Shown piece after piece: positions 32,120 through 40,720 of a DNA stretch of 64,000 nucleotides (within the stretch, counting starts at the first letter, position 1; every line of letters begins with the position of its first letter). The notes under the pieces are model-generated. The model was not told the origin of the DNA and searched no databases. It worked only from the letters and a program-made list of their open reading frames with translations. Origin of the DNA: Kribbella sp. VKM Ac-2569 (lineage in GTDB: Bacteria > Actinomycetota > Actinomycetes > Propionibacteriales > Kribbellaceae). Made by a program: the position numbers and the translations under genes. The DNA lies in NCBI RefSeq assembly GCF_004216905.1, contig NZ_SGXJ01000010.1, positions 62,001 through 126,000 on the forward strand, in the 5' to 3' direction.

Positions 32120-32614
32120 TTACGTACAGTCACCCGAATCGGTCGCCCCGGTCAAGGCTCCGACGACGCGCAACGTGGCTGCGTCCGAGTCCTCGTGCTC
32201 CCAGATCCTCACAACGGCCCATCCGGACGCGCTGAGACGCGCGTCGGTGTCCCGGTCGCGTTCGACGTTCTTCCGGAGCTTCTCGGCCCACCACGCGCCG
32301 TTGTTGCGTGGGCTGGTCCCGTGGTCGGGACAGCCGTGCCAGAAGCAGCCGTCGACGAACACCACCACGCGCTTCGCGGTGAAAGTGAGGTCCGCTCGAC
32401 GCCGGGGCATCCCGGGCAGTGGATAGTTGACCCGATAGCGGTATCCCAGACGATGCAGGCGACGCCGCAATTCGATCTCGGGCTTGGTGTCGCGTCTCGC
32501 CTGACGAGACATCCTCGATGATATCTGGGACGACGTCGTCAGCACCGGACGCCTACCGGCGCGAGCCTCCGCACTCGCTGCGGTCGACCGTGAGACCTCG
32601 CGATCCATGTCCAT
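32120..32614 (-). CDS. vsr: Very short patch repair (Vsr) endonuclease
   Basis: A 164-aa protein. RDTKPEIELRRRLHRLGYRYRVNYPLPGMPRRRADLTFTAKRVVVFVDGCFWHGCPDHG is the Vsr core (metal-binding Asp, zinc-binding His and Cys cluster), followed by WWAEKLRKNVERDRDTDARLSASGWAVVRIWEHE. Vsr nicks at T:G mismatches left when 5-methylcytosine deaminates, so pairing with the adjacent C5 methylase is logical; in such islands it may instead be a restriction nuclease. The first 30 residues are unusually long and low-complexity; ATG 32614 or 32608 are both possible. Divergent from the methylase and probably co-transcribed with Z1. Confidence 0.9.
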   Translation of the reverse strand: MDMDREVSRSTAASAEARAGRRPVLTTSSQISSRMSRQARRDTKPEIELRRRLHRLGYRYRVNYPLPGMPRRRADLTFTAKRVVVFVDGCFWHGCPDHGTSPRNNGAWWAEKLRKNVERDRDTDARLSASGWAVVRIWEHEDSDAATLRVVGALTGATDSGDCT

Positions 32615-32739
32615 GACAACGCCAACTTCTCACGATGCGCCCACGTTGTCTTCCGAACCGCCGCAACGCTGCAGTTGGTCGAGGTCAGGGACCAAGATGC
32701 TGCCGGCGTTGCGAGGGCTTCGACCGCATCGCCACGCCC

Positions 32740-32745
32740 TATACT
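32740..32745 (+). promoter_or_regulatory. TATACT -10 box of the DNA methyltransferase
   Basis: A near-consensus TATACT ends 8 nt before the ATG at 32754 and no ribosome site lies between, so the methylase mRNA is probably leaderless. TTCGAC 15 nt upstream is a weak -35 candidate. Confidence 0.5.
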
Positions 32746-32753
32746 TTCGCTCC

Positions 32754-33872
32754 ATGACGCGGGATCAGAACGGTCTGCCGTCGAAGCTGCACATGGTGGA
32801 TCTGTTCGCGGGACCGGGTGGACTCGATGTTGCTGCGCGGTGGCTCGGCATCACGGTCGAGGGGATCGAATGGGACGACGGTGCGTGCGAAACGAGGCGC
32901 GCCGCAGGTCTGTCGACCATCCAGGGTGACGTGCGCGACTACAAGCCGAAGCAGTTCTCCGACGCCAAGATCTTGGCCGGTGGCCCGCCGTGCCAGACAT
33001 ATACGGTTGCCGGCAACGGCACCGGTCGGCGTGCGTTGAGTCTCGTCGTCACGGCAGCACGGAACATGGCTTCGGGCGATGACTTCGAGAAGGTCCTGGC
33101 CACCGTCGACGAGCGCACCCGGCTCGTTCTCGAACCGCTCCGCTGGGTGCTGGAAGCGCATCGATCGGGCGACGCGTTCGATGCCGTGGTCCTCGAGCAG
33201 GTTCCCGCTGTCCTGCCGGTCTGGAAGACAGTCCGACAAGTTCTCATCGACATCGGCTACAGCTGTGAATGCGGAGTCCTGCGGACCGAACAGTTCGGAG
33301 TACCGCAAACCCGACGTCGGGCGATCCTGATCGCGCGTCGAAACGCGCCCGCTGCGCTTCCGACTCCGACACACCGCCCGTTCCGCCAAGATGTTGCGCG
33401 CGGCGACGGCGATCCCGCTCTGTTGCCTTGGCGCACGATGGACGAGACCCTCGACCGGACGGGTCCGTTCACGGTGATCTCCAACTACGGCACCGGCGGC
33501 GATCCGAAGAACCGTGGGCGGCGGAGGTCCGACCAGCCGGCCGCGACGGTAACCGGGAAGATCTCGCGGAACAGGGTTGAGATGCAGAACGGCAGCATCG
33601 ACCGCTTCACGTCCCCGGAGGCCGGCGCACTGCAGACCTTCCCTCGCGACTACCCGTGGTCCGGCCGGGACAAAGCACAGCAGATCGGGAACGCCATCCC
33701 CCCACGACTGGCCGTCCATGTGCTGGCAGCGGCGCTCGGTCTACGGATCAACGCTGAATCACTCGACAATGCGACATCGCGCAACTGGGCGGAAGCGAAG
33801 CGCGAGTCACCACTCGTGCGCTCAACGCCACACGATGACGCAGCAGCAACCCTCTTCGACGAAGCCAACTAG
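32754..33872 (+). CDS. C5 cytosine-specific DNA methyltransferase
   Basis: A 372-aa enzyme that methylates carbon 5 of cytosine in a fixed DNA site. Motifs in order: I (HMVDLFAGPGGLDVAARWLG, about 16-30), II (EWDDGACETRRAAGL), IV with the catalytic Cys (AGGPPCQTYTVAGNGTG, about 80), VI (VVLEQVPAVLPVW), VIII (PQTRRRAILIAR) and X (QQIGNAIPPRLAVHVLA). The target-recognition region is short (about 235-290). ATG 32754 was chosen because motif I then sits near the N-terminus and a -10 box lies just before it; the frame is open upstream but reads non-conserved sequence over the Vsr start. It presumably marks self DNA for the divergent island. Confidence 0.92.
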   Translation: MTRDQNGLPSKLHMVDLFAGPGGLDVAARWLGITVEGIEWDDGACETRRAAGLSTIQGDVRDYKPKQFSDAKILAGGPPCQTYTVAGNGTGRRALSLVVTAARNMASGDDFEKVLATVDERTRLVLEPLRWVLEAHRSGDAFDAVVLEQVPAVLPVWKTVRQVLIDIGYSCECGVLRTEQFGVPQTRRRAILIARRNAPAALPTPTHRPFRQDVARGDGDPALLPWRTMDETLDRTGPFTVISNYGTGGDPKNRGRRRSDQPAATVTGKISRNRVEMQNGSIDRFTSPEAGALQTFPRDYPWSGRDKAQQIGNAIPPRLAVHVLAAALGLRINAESLDNATSRNWAEAKRESPLVRSTPHDDAAATLFDEAN

Positions 33873-34007
33873 AACGCTCCGCAACGGCACGCGTGAGGAC
33901 ACCCCGCCGACAGCGGTGCCACCTCTCCTGAATTAAGAAGTTCTGGCGATCACACCATGCGGATTCTTCTGTTGGAAGTCTGAGCCCGGGCGAGCAAAAG
34001 TGGGTGT
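33873..34007. other. Island right boundary, no gene
   Basis: A 135-bp gap between the methylase and the aldo/keto reductase. No terminator hairpin or clear promoter is visible; a partial complementarity between GAAGTTCT and the later GGATTCTTC is weak. Confidence 0.3.
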
Positions 34008-34982
34008 ATGGACTTCACTCAGCTTGGGCGTACGGGACTGAACGTCAGTCGGATCGTGTTGGGCACGATGAACTTTGGGCCTCTCACTGAGGTGGGGGAT
34101 GCGCACGCGATCATGGATGCGGCGCATGACAAGGGGATCAACTTCTTCGATACGGCCAATGGGTACGGGCGGTCTATCTACCCGGGTCGGACCGAGGAGA
34201 TCATCGGGGAGTGGTTCGCCAAGGATCCCAAGAACCGTGAGAAGACGGTGCTGGCGACCAAGGTGTACGGCGACATGGGCGACGGCTGGCCGAACGAAGG
34301 AAAGCTGTCGGCGCTCAACATCCGCCGCGCGCTCGACGCGAGCTTGAAGCGGTTCCAGACGGACTACGTGGACCTGTACCAGTTCCACCACATCGACCGG
34401 AACACGCCGTGGGAAGAGATCTGGCAGGCGATGGAGGTCGCCGTACAGCAGGGGAAGATCCTGTACGCCGGGTCGAGCAACTTCGCCGGATGGCACATCG
34501 CGCAGGCGCAGGAGGCCGCTGCGAAGCGGAACTATGCAGGCCTGGTGAGCGAGCAGTCGCTGTACAACCTGATCCAGCGTGATGTCGAGCGTGAACTGCT
34601 GCCGGCGGCGCAGGCGTACGGGTTGGGCGTGATTCCGTGGTCGCCGCTGCACGGTGGGCTGCTGGGTGGCGTGATCCGGAAGGAGAACGAGGGCGTACGG
34701 CGCCTCGAGGGCCGCTCCAAGGAGACGCTCGAGAAGCTCCGGCCGCAGATCGAGCAGTACGAGGCGTTCGCGGACGAACTCGGGCACGAGCCGGGTGAGC
34801 TCGCGCTCGCGTGGCTGCTGCACCAGCCGGCCGTCACCGGTCCGATCGTCGGCCCGCGGACGATGGAGCAGCTGGAGTCCGCCGTACGCGCCGTCGAAAT
34901 CAAGCTCGACGAGAAGTCGCTGACCCGCCTCGACGAGATCTTCCCGGGCTACAAGACCGCCCCGGAGGACTACGCCTGGTAG
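34008..34982 (+). CDS. Aldo/keto reductase
   Basis: A 324-aa NADPH-dependent reductase with the AKR barrel. The catalytic tetrad is visible: Asp and Tyr in INFFDTANGYGRS, Lys in TVLATKVYGDMG and His in LYQFHHIDRNTPW. The C-terminal cofactor loop IVGPRTMEQLESA is typical of potassium-channel-beta-like AKRs. The substrate is unknown. ATG 34008 lacks a strong ribosome site. Followed by a stem-loop, so probably a single-gene unit. Confidence 0.9.
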   Translation: MDFTQLGRTGLNVSRIVLGTMNFGPLTEVGDAHAIMDAAHDKGINFFDTANGYGRSIYPGRTEEIIGEWFAKDPKNREKTVLATKVYGDMGDGWPNEGKLSALNIRRALDASLKRFQTDYVDLYQFHHIDRNTPWEEIWQAMEVAVQQGKILYAGSSNFAGWHIAQAQEAAAKRNYAGLVSEQSLYNLIQRDVERELLPAAQAYGLGVIPWSPLHGGLLGGVIRKENEGVRRLEGRSKETLEKLRPQIEQYEAFADELGHEPGELALAWLLHQPAVTGPIVGPRTMEQLESAVRAVEIKLDEKSLTRLDEIFPGYKTAPEDYAW

Positions 34983-34990
34983 CCGCACGG

Positions 34991-35027
34991 ACGCCGTACC
35001 GGCCTGATACAGGGCTGGTACGGGCGT
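34991..35027. terminator. Stem-loop between convergent genes
   Basis: ACGCCGTACC pairs with GGTACGGGCGT (one bulged base) around a 16-nt loop. It lies between the convergent aldo/keto reductase and the pRiA4b-type gene and could stop both transcripts. Confidence 0.55.
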
Positions 35028-35053
35028 TCCGCTGCCGTGGTACTGCGGAGACC

Positions 35054-36580
35054 TCAGCTCGTGCTCGGCCAACTGCGCAACGCCGCCCTGGCGAAGGTGG
35101 CGCCCTCAGGTGTAGGCACGTCGCGCCAGCCCGGCCCCTTGTCGACCGCGCGCAGCCGACGCAGGACGGACATCGTGTCCCAAGCCGCGTCGTTGGCCAT
35201 CGTTCGGCTGACCGGCGTTCCGTCGATGTCGCCCCAACCGGCCGCCGTGAGCCAGTCTGCGATGGTCGAATTCACGTCATCGATCCATCCCGCGGCGAGG
35301 GCGGTCAGGCAAATGAGCCCGGCTTGGGTCTCGAAGGGCCACTTGGAGGCTGGGGGGAGGTGCTCGGCCAGGTACCACCACAGCGCCAGCGGGTCATCGC
35401 GAACGGCACGGCCGCGTGGGGTGAGGACGAGGGCACCCTTGTGCTTGCGCAGCAACCCGACCGCCTGAGCGGTCTCTCGAAGGACCAGTACAGGCAAAGT
35501 CTGGACCTCCCGGTTGCCCTTGCCTATCCATTCCTTACCCAGTCCGAGCTCGGCCACGGCGGCCTCCACGTGCACCGGAGGCAGGTAGCCGGCGCCGGTC
35601 AGCTTGATGCCGTCCGCCCCGACGCGATCCAGGAGCCAGGTGTACGGCGAGACCATCCGGGCGGCCGTCTCGGCGTCGATATCAACGGGGTTGTCCAGGT
35701 CCGCGTCCTGGATCATCTGCTGGAAGATGCGCCGGGGCCGCGGTGAATCGATCGCGTCGAGCAGTTCCCCAAGCGGACCAGAAAGGCCGGATTCGCCGTT
35801 GCCGGTCAGATATCTGTTGATCTCTTCGGAAGAGAACAGAGTCGGAGCGTAATCGCCGGGATCGACCTCCTTGCCGTACAGGCGCGCATAGTCGCGGACT
35901 GCCGCCGCGTGATCCGGATGGCCGGCGTCGAGGGCCGCGCAGATCAACTCATAACCGTGCACCCCGCCGCAGTCCTCGCTCGGACCCGGGCGGCGCCCGT
36001 CGACGCAAGCGGCGCGGGGCGCGGACTCGTGCCGTGCCTGGACGGCCTCGAGCTTGATGACGTGCATCCAGTCGTCGCCGAAGTCGTACAGGTAGAGCAG
36101 CTTGTCGCCCTTCGCCGCCAGGACCTCGTCGAGGCGTACCTCTTCTTCCGGTACGCCGATCTCGCCCTCGGCGACTTGGAACGGGCACAGGTAATGCTCC
36201 GCGGCCAAGTCGTAGTAGTCCTTGCCCGATGCGAACTCGTGCAGATGGCTGTCGGTCCAGCCGAACGCGGTCTGGATGACGTCGTGGAGCTCGTTCAAGA
36301 ACATGTCAGACGCGAGGTCCAGCCGCCGCCACAAGGGAGGCTTCGTTTCGGCGAGATCGATCCGCACCCGATACGTGACTACGTCCTCTCGGCGTGCCCG
36401 TCGACGAGAGGGCGGCGGCGTCTCGCTGAACGGATCGAAGCCTGGCATCGCCGCGGCCACTACCTCAGGAAGCAGGCCGCGCAACTCATTGGATCCCTTG
36501 CCGGCGATCAGCGCCATGAACTGCTCCAGAATCTCCGCCTGACCGGCCCCAGACGGACGTGGGTCGTGATTGCGCGCCAT
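35054..36580 (-). CDS. Plasmid pRiA4b ORF-3-like (IS1096 TnpR-related) family protein
   Basis: A 508-aa protein. Residues about 50-220 form the pRiA4b ORF-3 domain: VTYRVRIDLAETKPPLWRRLDLASDMFLNELHDVIQTAFGWTDSHLHEF, LYLYDFGDDWMHVIKLE and CVDGRRPGPSEDCGGVHGYELI. The C-terminal half is a helical domain of unknown role (MIQDADLDNPVDIDAETAARMV onward). The domain is named after plasmid and IS1096 passengers, but stand-alone chromosomal copies are common in actinobacteria. No transposase or terminal repeats are nearby, so it does not mark a mobile element here. Single gene. Confidence 0.85.
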   Translation of the reverse strand: MARNHDPRPSGAGQAEILEQFMALIAGKGSNELRGLLPEVVAAAMPGFDPFSETPPPSRRRARREDVVTYRVRIDLAETKPPLWRRLDLASDMFLNELHDVIQTAFGWTDSHLHEFASGKDYYDLAAEHYLCPFQVAEGEIGVPEEEVRLDEVLAAKGDKLLYLYDFGDDWMHVIKLEAVQARHESAPRAACVDGRRPGPSEDCGGVHGYELICAALDAGHPDHAAAVRDYARLYGKEVDPGDYAPTLFSSEEINRYLTGNGESGLSGPLGELLDAIDSPRPRRIFQQMIQDADLDNPVDIDAETAARMVSPYTWLLDRVGADGIKLTGAGYLPPVHVEAAVAELGLGKEWIGKGNREVQTLPVLVLRETAQAVGLLRKHKGALVLTPRGRAVRDDPLALWWYLAEHLPPASKWPFETQAGLICLTALAAGWIDDVNSTIADWLTAAGWGDIDGTPVSRTMANDAAWDTMSVLRRLRAVDKGPGWRDVPTPEGATFARAALRSWPSTS

Positions 36581-36615
36581 ACGGGAACGCTACCGCCCAC
36601 CACGAGATACCACGT

Positions 36616-37479
36616 TCAGGGCTGGACCGAGTCGAGGAACGCACGTACGGCGTCGCGGTTGTCGGTACGGCGCCACGCGACCGCTAGCTCGGCTGGCGGC
36701 AGATCGGGGACGGGGCGGCAGACCAGGCCGGGGCGTTGGTAGAGACCTGTGTTGCCCTCAGCGAGGAGGGCGATGCCGACGCCGGCGGTGACCAATTCGA
36801 GGACCTCGTCGGCGGCGGTGGCCTCGGCTGCCACCACAGGCGGACCGGGCCGGGCGTCGACGGCCAGCCAGAAATCACGGAGCGGGCCGGCTGTCGCGGG
36901 AAGAGCTACGAAGGGCTCCTCCAGCAGCATGGAGAACGGGATCTCAGCGCGGTCCGCCATACGATGCTGGGCGGGTAGAGCAACCCAGCGGGGTTCGGTG
37001 ATCAGCACGCGGGTCGCGAAATCGGTGGAGATCGGGAGCCAGACGAACGCGACGTCGCTGGTTCCGTCGGCGAGGCCGGCGGTCGGATCGTCCCAGCCGA
37101 CCAGGCGCAGCGAGACCGTCCAGCCGGGGAGCGCGGCGCGGAAGCGTTCGACGGCGGGGCGTTGGAGGTCGCGGCCGACAGCGGTCTGCATGCCGACGAC
37201 CAGCTGATGCGGGTGGGCCGCTGCCCGCGCTTCGGCGTACCCGCGATCCCAGGCGGCGAGCGCCTCCCTCGCGACAGGGAGCAATACCGACCCCTGCGAG
37301 GTCAGTGTCAGTCCGCGCGGCCGACGGTCGAAGAGGTCGAAGCCGAGGCGGCGTTCGAGGGCGCGGAGCTGCTTGGACAGCGCAGGCTGTGAGACGAACA
37401 GGCGGGCGGCCGCGGCCGTCACGGTCGATTCCTCGGCGGCCGCGACGAAGTACCGGAGCTCGCGCAGGTGCGCATCCAT
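36616..37479 (-). CDS. LysR-family regulator (divergent from aldo/keto reductase)
   Basis: A 287-aa LysR protein with the winged helix at residues 1-60 (MDAHLRELRYFVAAAEESTVTAAAARLFVSQPALSKQLRALERRLG) and the effector-binding domain after residue 90. ATG 37479 is chosen as the normal LysR start. The palindrome at 37478-37492 covers this start codon, so the protein likely represses itself. The divergent aldo/keto reductase gene at 37541 is the probable target. Confidence 0.9.
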   Translation of the reverse strand: MDAHLRELRYFVAAAEESTVTAAAARLFVSQPALSKQLRALERRLGFDLFDRRPRGLTLTSQGSVLLPVAREALAAWDRGYAEARAAAHPHQLVVGMQTAVGRDLQRPAVERFRAALPGWTVSLRLVGWDDPTAGLADGTSDVAFVWLPISTDFATRVLITEPRWVALPAQHRMADRAEIPFSMLLEEPFVALPATAGPLRDFWLAVDARPGPPVVAAEATAADEVLELVTAGVGIALLAEGNTGLYQRPGLVCRPVPDLPPAELAVAWRRTDNRDAVRAFLDSVQP

Positions 37480-37492
37480 AACCAACGGTTAT
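37478..37492. promoter_or_regulatory. LysR box ATAACC-AAC-GGTTAT
   Basis: A perfect 6-bp dyad that contains T-N11-A, the LysR core consensus. It overlaps the LysR start codon and lies 49 bp before the divergent reductase gene. Confidence 0.6.
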
Positions 37493-37540
37493 ATCAACAG
37501 GTCTTGGTGCGGCGGCGGGGTGCGCGTCGATGCTGGGCTC

Positions 37541-38524
37541 ATGACGAAGACACGCAACCTCGGCGGACTCGACGTACCGGCGATCGGATTCGGTGCGATG
37601 GTGCTCTCCCCCGGCATGTACGGCGCGATCGATGACGACCGCGCACTCTCGGCGCTCACCGCGGCGATCGACGCCGGCGGGACGTTCATCGACACCAGCG
37701 ACGCGTACGGCGACGGCGGGCACAACGAGGACCTGATTGGACGGGCGATCCGCGGGCGGCGCGACGAGGTCACGATCGCGACCAAGTTCGGTCTGCGGCT
37801 CAGTGACGGCGCGCAGCCACATCCCCTCGACGTCGGTTTCGCGTTCGAGCAACTACTCGTCAACGCGGAGCCGAAGTACGTCCGCGGGTACGCCGAATCC
37901 AGCCTGCGCAACCTCGGCATCGACGTGATCGACCTGTACTACCTGCACTTCCCGGATCCGCAGGTGCCGATCGAGGAAACCGTCGGCGCCATGGCCGAAC
38001 TCGTTGCCGACGGCAAAGTTCGGCACCTCGGAGTGTGCAATGTGACGGCGCAGGAGCTTCGGCGCGCGTACGACGTACATCCGATCGCGGCGGTCCAGAC
38101 CGAGTGGTCGATGTGGCGGCCGATCGACCCCGGATTGCTCGACGTGGCGCGGGAACTCGGCGTCGGCGTCGTACCGTGGAGCCCGCTCGGCGCCGGGTTC
38201 CTAACGGGCACCGTGCAGACGCTCGACAAGGACGACTTCCGGAACAACGCGCCGCGTTTCGACGCCGCGAGCCTGAAGGCGAACAACGCGTCGTACGACG
38301 CGCTTCAGGCACTCGCCGCGGACCTCGGGATCACGCGGAGTCAGCTCGCGCTCGCGTGGCTGCTGCACCAGGATCCGGCGGTCGTACCGATTCCCGGCAG
38401 CCGTACGCCGGCGCACATCCTCGAGAACCTGGCGGCCGCGAACATCACCCTGCACCCGGACACGCTCGAACGCATCAACGCTGTACTCGCGAAGCTCACC
38501 CCGGTCGGCGCAACGCTTCTATGA
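37541..38524 (+). CDS. Aldo/keto reductase
   Basis: A 327-aa AKR. The tetrad is in GTFIDTSDAYGDGG (Asp, Tyr), VTIATKFGL (Lys) and LYYLHFPDPQVP (His). PIPGSRTPAHILENLAAANI is the cofactor-binding end. It resembles YajO/Tas-type sugar-aldehyde reductases. ATG 37541 was chosen over the longer open frame, which runs back into the LysR gene. The divergent LysR regulator probably controls it. It converges with the next LysR gene with only 2 bp between stops. Confidence 0.9.
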   Translation: MTKTRNLGGLDVPAIGFGAMVLSPGMYGAIDDDRALSALTAAIDAGGTFIDTSDAYGDGGHNEDLIGRAIRGRRDEVTIATKFGLRLSDGAQPHPLDVGFAFEQLLVNAEPKYVRGYAESSLRNLGIDVIDLYYLHFPDPQVPIEETVGAMAELVADGKVRHLGVCNVTAQELRRAYDVHPIAAVQTEWSMWRPIDPGLLDVARELGVGVVPWSPLGAGFLTGTVQTLDKDDFRNNAPRFDAASLKANNASYDALQALAADLGITRSQLALAWLLHQDPAVVPIPGSRTPAHILENLAAANITLHPDTLERINAVLAKLTPVGATLL

Positions 38525-38526
38525 GG

Positions 38527-39414
38527 TCAGGCGTGGACCGCGGTGGTGGGGAGCATGCCGATCAGGGCGTCGGCGGCGAGGGAGGCTGCGGGGCCGGTGG
38601 GGACGGCGACCGAGACCTGCCAGTCGGAGGCCGTGCCGGGGGCCAGGGAGACGGTGACGTGGTCGCCGCGTTTGGCGGCGATGCGTTCGGGGACGAGTGC
38701 TACGCCTAGGTCGTGAGCGACGAGGGCGAGCAGGGTGTGTACGTCGTTGACCTCGATCGTCACCGGGTGCGCGACGCCGGCTGTGGCGAAGGCGCGGTCG
38801 GAGATGGCGCGGGCGCCCCAGGTCGGGTCGAAGTCGACGAACGACTCCCCTGCCAGGTCGTCGAGAGTCACGCCGGACGCCTTCGCGAGCCGGTGGTCGG
38901 GAGCGCAGACGAGGACCATCGACTCGCGCGACAGCGGCCGCAGGTCGAGCCCGTCGACCGGGTCGCCGGCGGTCGCCACGAACGCGACGTCGAGCCGGCC
39001 GGACGCGAGTTCGTCGAGCATCGGCGTGGAGCCGCCCTGGCGAACCTCGATCTCGACGCCCGGGTACCCGGACCGGAACTTCGCGAGCAGCGCCGGTACG
39101 TCGACCACGCCGAGGCACTGCTCGAGCCCGACCGTGAGGTGACCGCGCAGCAGGCCCTGGACCGCGGCGACGGCATCCTTCGCGGCCTCGGCGGCGGCGA
39201 GGGTACGTCGTCCCTCGCACAGGAGCGCCCGTCCCGCCTCGGTGAGCTCCACGCTGCGGGTGTTGCGGACGAACAGACTCGCGCGGAGCTCCCGCTCGAG
39301 TGCGCGGATCGAGGCGGACAACCCAGACTGCGAGATCGACATCGCCTCGGCAGCCCGCGTGAAGTGCTTCTGCTCGGCCACCGCCACGAAGTGTTCCAAG
39401 TGCCTCAGCTCCAT
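38527..39414 (-). CDS. LysR-family transcriptional regulator
   Basis: A 295-aa regulator with MELRHLEHFVAVAEQKHFTRAAEAMSISQSGLSASIRALERELRASLFVRNTRSVELT as the DNA-binding domain, and a C-terminal effector domain ending GMLPTTAVHA. ATG 39414 starts the canonical N-terminus; the frame upstream is open by chance. No divergent catabolic gene sits beside it, since the McrB-N/DUF3883 gene starts 154 bp away, so its target is unclear. Confidence 0.9.
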   Translation of the reverse strand: MELRHLEHFVAVAEQKHFTRAAEAMSISQSGLSASIRALERELRASLFVRNTRSVELTEAGRALLCEGRRTLAAAEAAKDAVAAVQGLLRGHLTVGLEQCLGVVDVPALLAKFRSGYPGVEIEVRQGGSTPMLDELASGRLDVAFVATAGDPVDGLDLRPLSRESMVLVCAPDHRLAKASGVTLDDLAGESFVDFDPTWGARAISDRAFATAGVAHPVTIEVNDVHTLLALVAHDLGVALVPERIAAKRGDHVTVSLAPGTASDWQVSVAVPTGPAASLAADALIGMLPTTAVHA

Positions 39415-39568
39415 GACTAAGAACTGTAGTCGATCGAAGGAAATCGATTCACCTGTCCCACATCTCAGGAGCCGACAGACAGCCGGGTCTGAACCCGGCA
39501 GACGTTCGAAGGATTGCAGTGTGTAACGACCCCGCTCATAGGACGATGTATGCCGGAGGAGGAACCAC
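39415..39568. other. Intergenic promoter region
   Basis: A 154-bp divergent gap. It holds an AATCGATT palindrome (about 39442-39449) near the LysR start and a strong GGAGGAGGAA ribosome site before 39569. No other structure stands out. Confidence 0.35.
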
Positions 39569-40666
39569 ATGCGCAGCGAGTTCGAAGAGGTGCTGTCGCT
39601 ACAGCCCCGGTGGTCGTCGCAGAACACCCCGGAGATGAAGCGGCGCGGGCAACTGATCCGGTCCGACATCGCACTCAGGATCAAGGGCGAACTCCCGAGC
39701 CTGAACGAGCAGTCCGCGAGATCCGATCTCGCAGTCGAAGGTCGGGACGGGACCGGTCTGAAGAGCATGGTCCCCTGGGTTCGCATCTACTCGCCGACCA
39801 GATCCCCCACTGCAACACGAGGTTGGTACCTGGTCTACCTCTTCAGCGGCGACGGCGACCGTGTGTATCTATCGCTGAATCAAGGAACCACTGTCTGGGG
39901 CAACGGCGAGTTCCGGCAGCGACCGCCCTATGAGCTGGGAGCGCGGGTCAAGTGGGCACGAGACGTCCTCGACGATCTCGGGGTCGACGACGAGCGGGTG
40001 GTCCACGACATCGATCTCGGCACCAACAGCACCGAGCTCGCCCGGGGGTACGAGCTCGGGAATGTCGTTGCTCTCGAGTACCGGCGTGGTCAACTGCCCA
40101 GCGACGGCACTCTGCTCGCAGACCTGAAGGCGACGGTCCGATGGCTCGGGGAGACATACCGTCGCGAGACCGTGGAGCTCGCGATGCCGGGCGAGCCGGC
40201 TCCGGACATCGCCGATGCCGATCTGGCGACCCGTCAGGTCGCCGGGCGAGCACGCAAAGCAGTCGGTCAGGGGTTCAAGCTCGACGTTCGTGAACGAGTC
40301 GCGATCGAGCAGCATGCGGTACGGATGGTCACCGAACATCTGCACCGACTCGGGTACGAGTACGTCCGGGACGTCGGCGCGATCGATTCCTATGATCTGT
40401 ACGCGCGAAACGGCTCAAGTCACCTGAGAGTGGAGGTCAAGGGAACGACGTCGGCGGGCTCCGAGATCATCCTGACCAGAGCCGAGGTCGAGTTGCATCG
40501 CGCGGAACACCCAGACAACGCGCTCGGAATCGTGCATTCGATCGAGCTCGACCGCGAGGCAGATCCGCCGACGGCGAGCGGCGGCACCCTCGTCTGGCAA
40601 TCGCCCTGGCTCGTCGACGACGGCGCGCTGCGCCCGATGGCGTACAAATACACGGCAGGTCTCTGA
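39569..40666 (+). CDS. McrB-N (DUF3578) plus DUF3883 protein, possible type IV restriction factor
   Basis: A 365-aa protein. Residues about 20-180 resemble the MrcB N-terminal (DUF3578) module (SMVPWVRIYSPTRSPTATRGWYLVYLFSGDGDRVYLSLNQGTT), which in other proteins binds modified DNA. Residues about 240-360 are a DUF3883 domain with IDSYDLYARNGSSHLRVEVKGTTSAGSEIILTRAEVELHRA; Asp and Glu-x-Lys fit a PD-(D/E)XK-like fold. The order suggests recognition of modified DNA plus cleavage without an NTPase. ATG follows a strong GGAGGAGG site. Its base composition looks closer to the defence island 6 kb to the left than to its neighbours. Confidence 0.75.
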   Translation: MRSEFEEVLSLQPRWSSQNTPEMKRRGQLIRSDIALRIKGELPSLNEQSARSDLAVEGRDGTGLKSMVPWVRIYSPTRSPTATRGWYLVYLFSGDGDRVYLSLNQGTTVWGNGEFRQRPPYELGARVKWARDVLDDLGVDDERVVHDIDLGTNSTELARGYELGNVVALEYRRGQLPSDGTLLADLKATVRWLGETYRRETVELAMPGEPAPDIADADLATRQVAGRARKAVGQGFKLDVRERVAIEQHAVRMVTEHLHRLGYEYVRDVGAIDSYDLYARNGSSHLRVEVKGTTSAGSEIILTRAEVELHRAEHPDNALGIVHSIELDREADPPTASGGTLVWQSPWLVDDGALRPMAYKYTAGL

Positions 40667-40708
40667 GGCTCCGTGAGGGAGCCGCGTCACGGTTGAGTTC
40701 CGGATCGG

Positions 40709-40714
40709 TAGGGT
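40709..40714 (+). promoter_or_regulatory. TAGGGT -10 box, leaderless start
   Basis: TAGGGT matches TANNNT and ends 6 nt before ATG 40721; no ribosome site is present. Confidence 0.4.
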
Positions 40715-40720
40715 GTGCGC

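Noticed and set aside
32607..32753. N-terminal extension of the DNA methylase
   Set aside because: It overlaps the Vsr start and the methylase -10 box, and motif I would lie unusually far from the N-terminus.
35054..36580. Possible transposon, because the pRiA4b/IS1096 family name appears
   Set aside because: No transposase, terminal inverted repeats or target duplication were found; the family is often chromosomal and single-copy.
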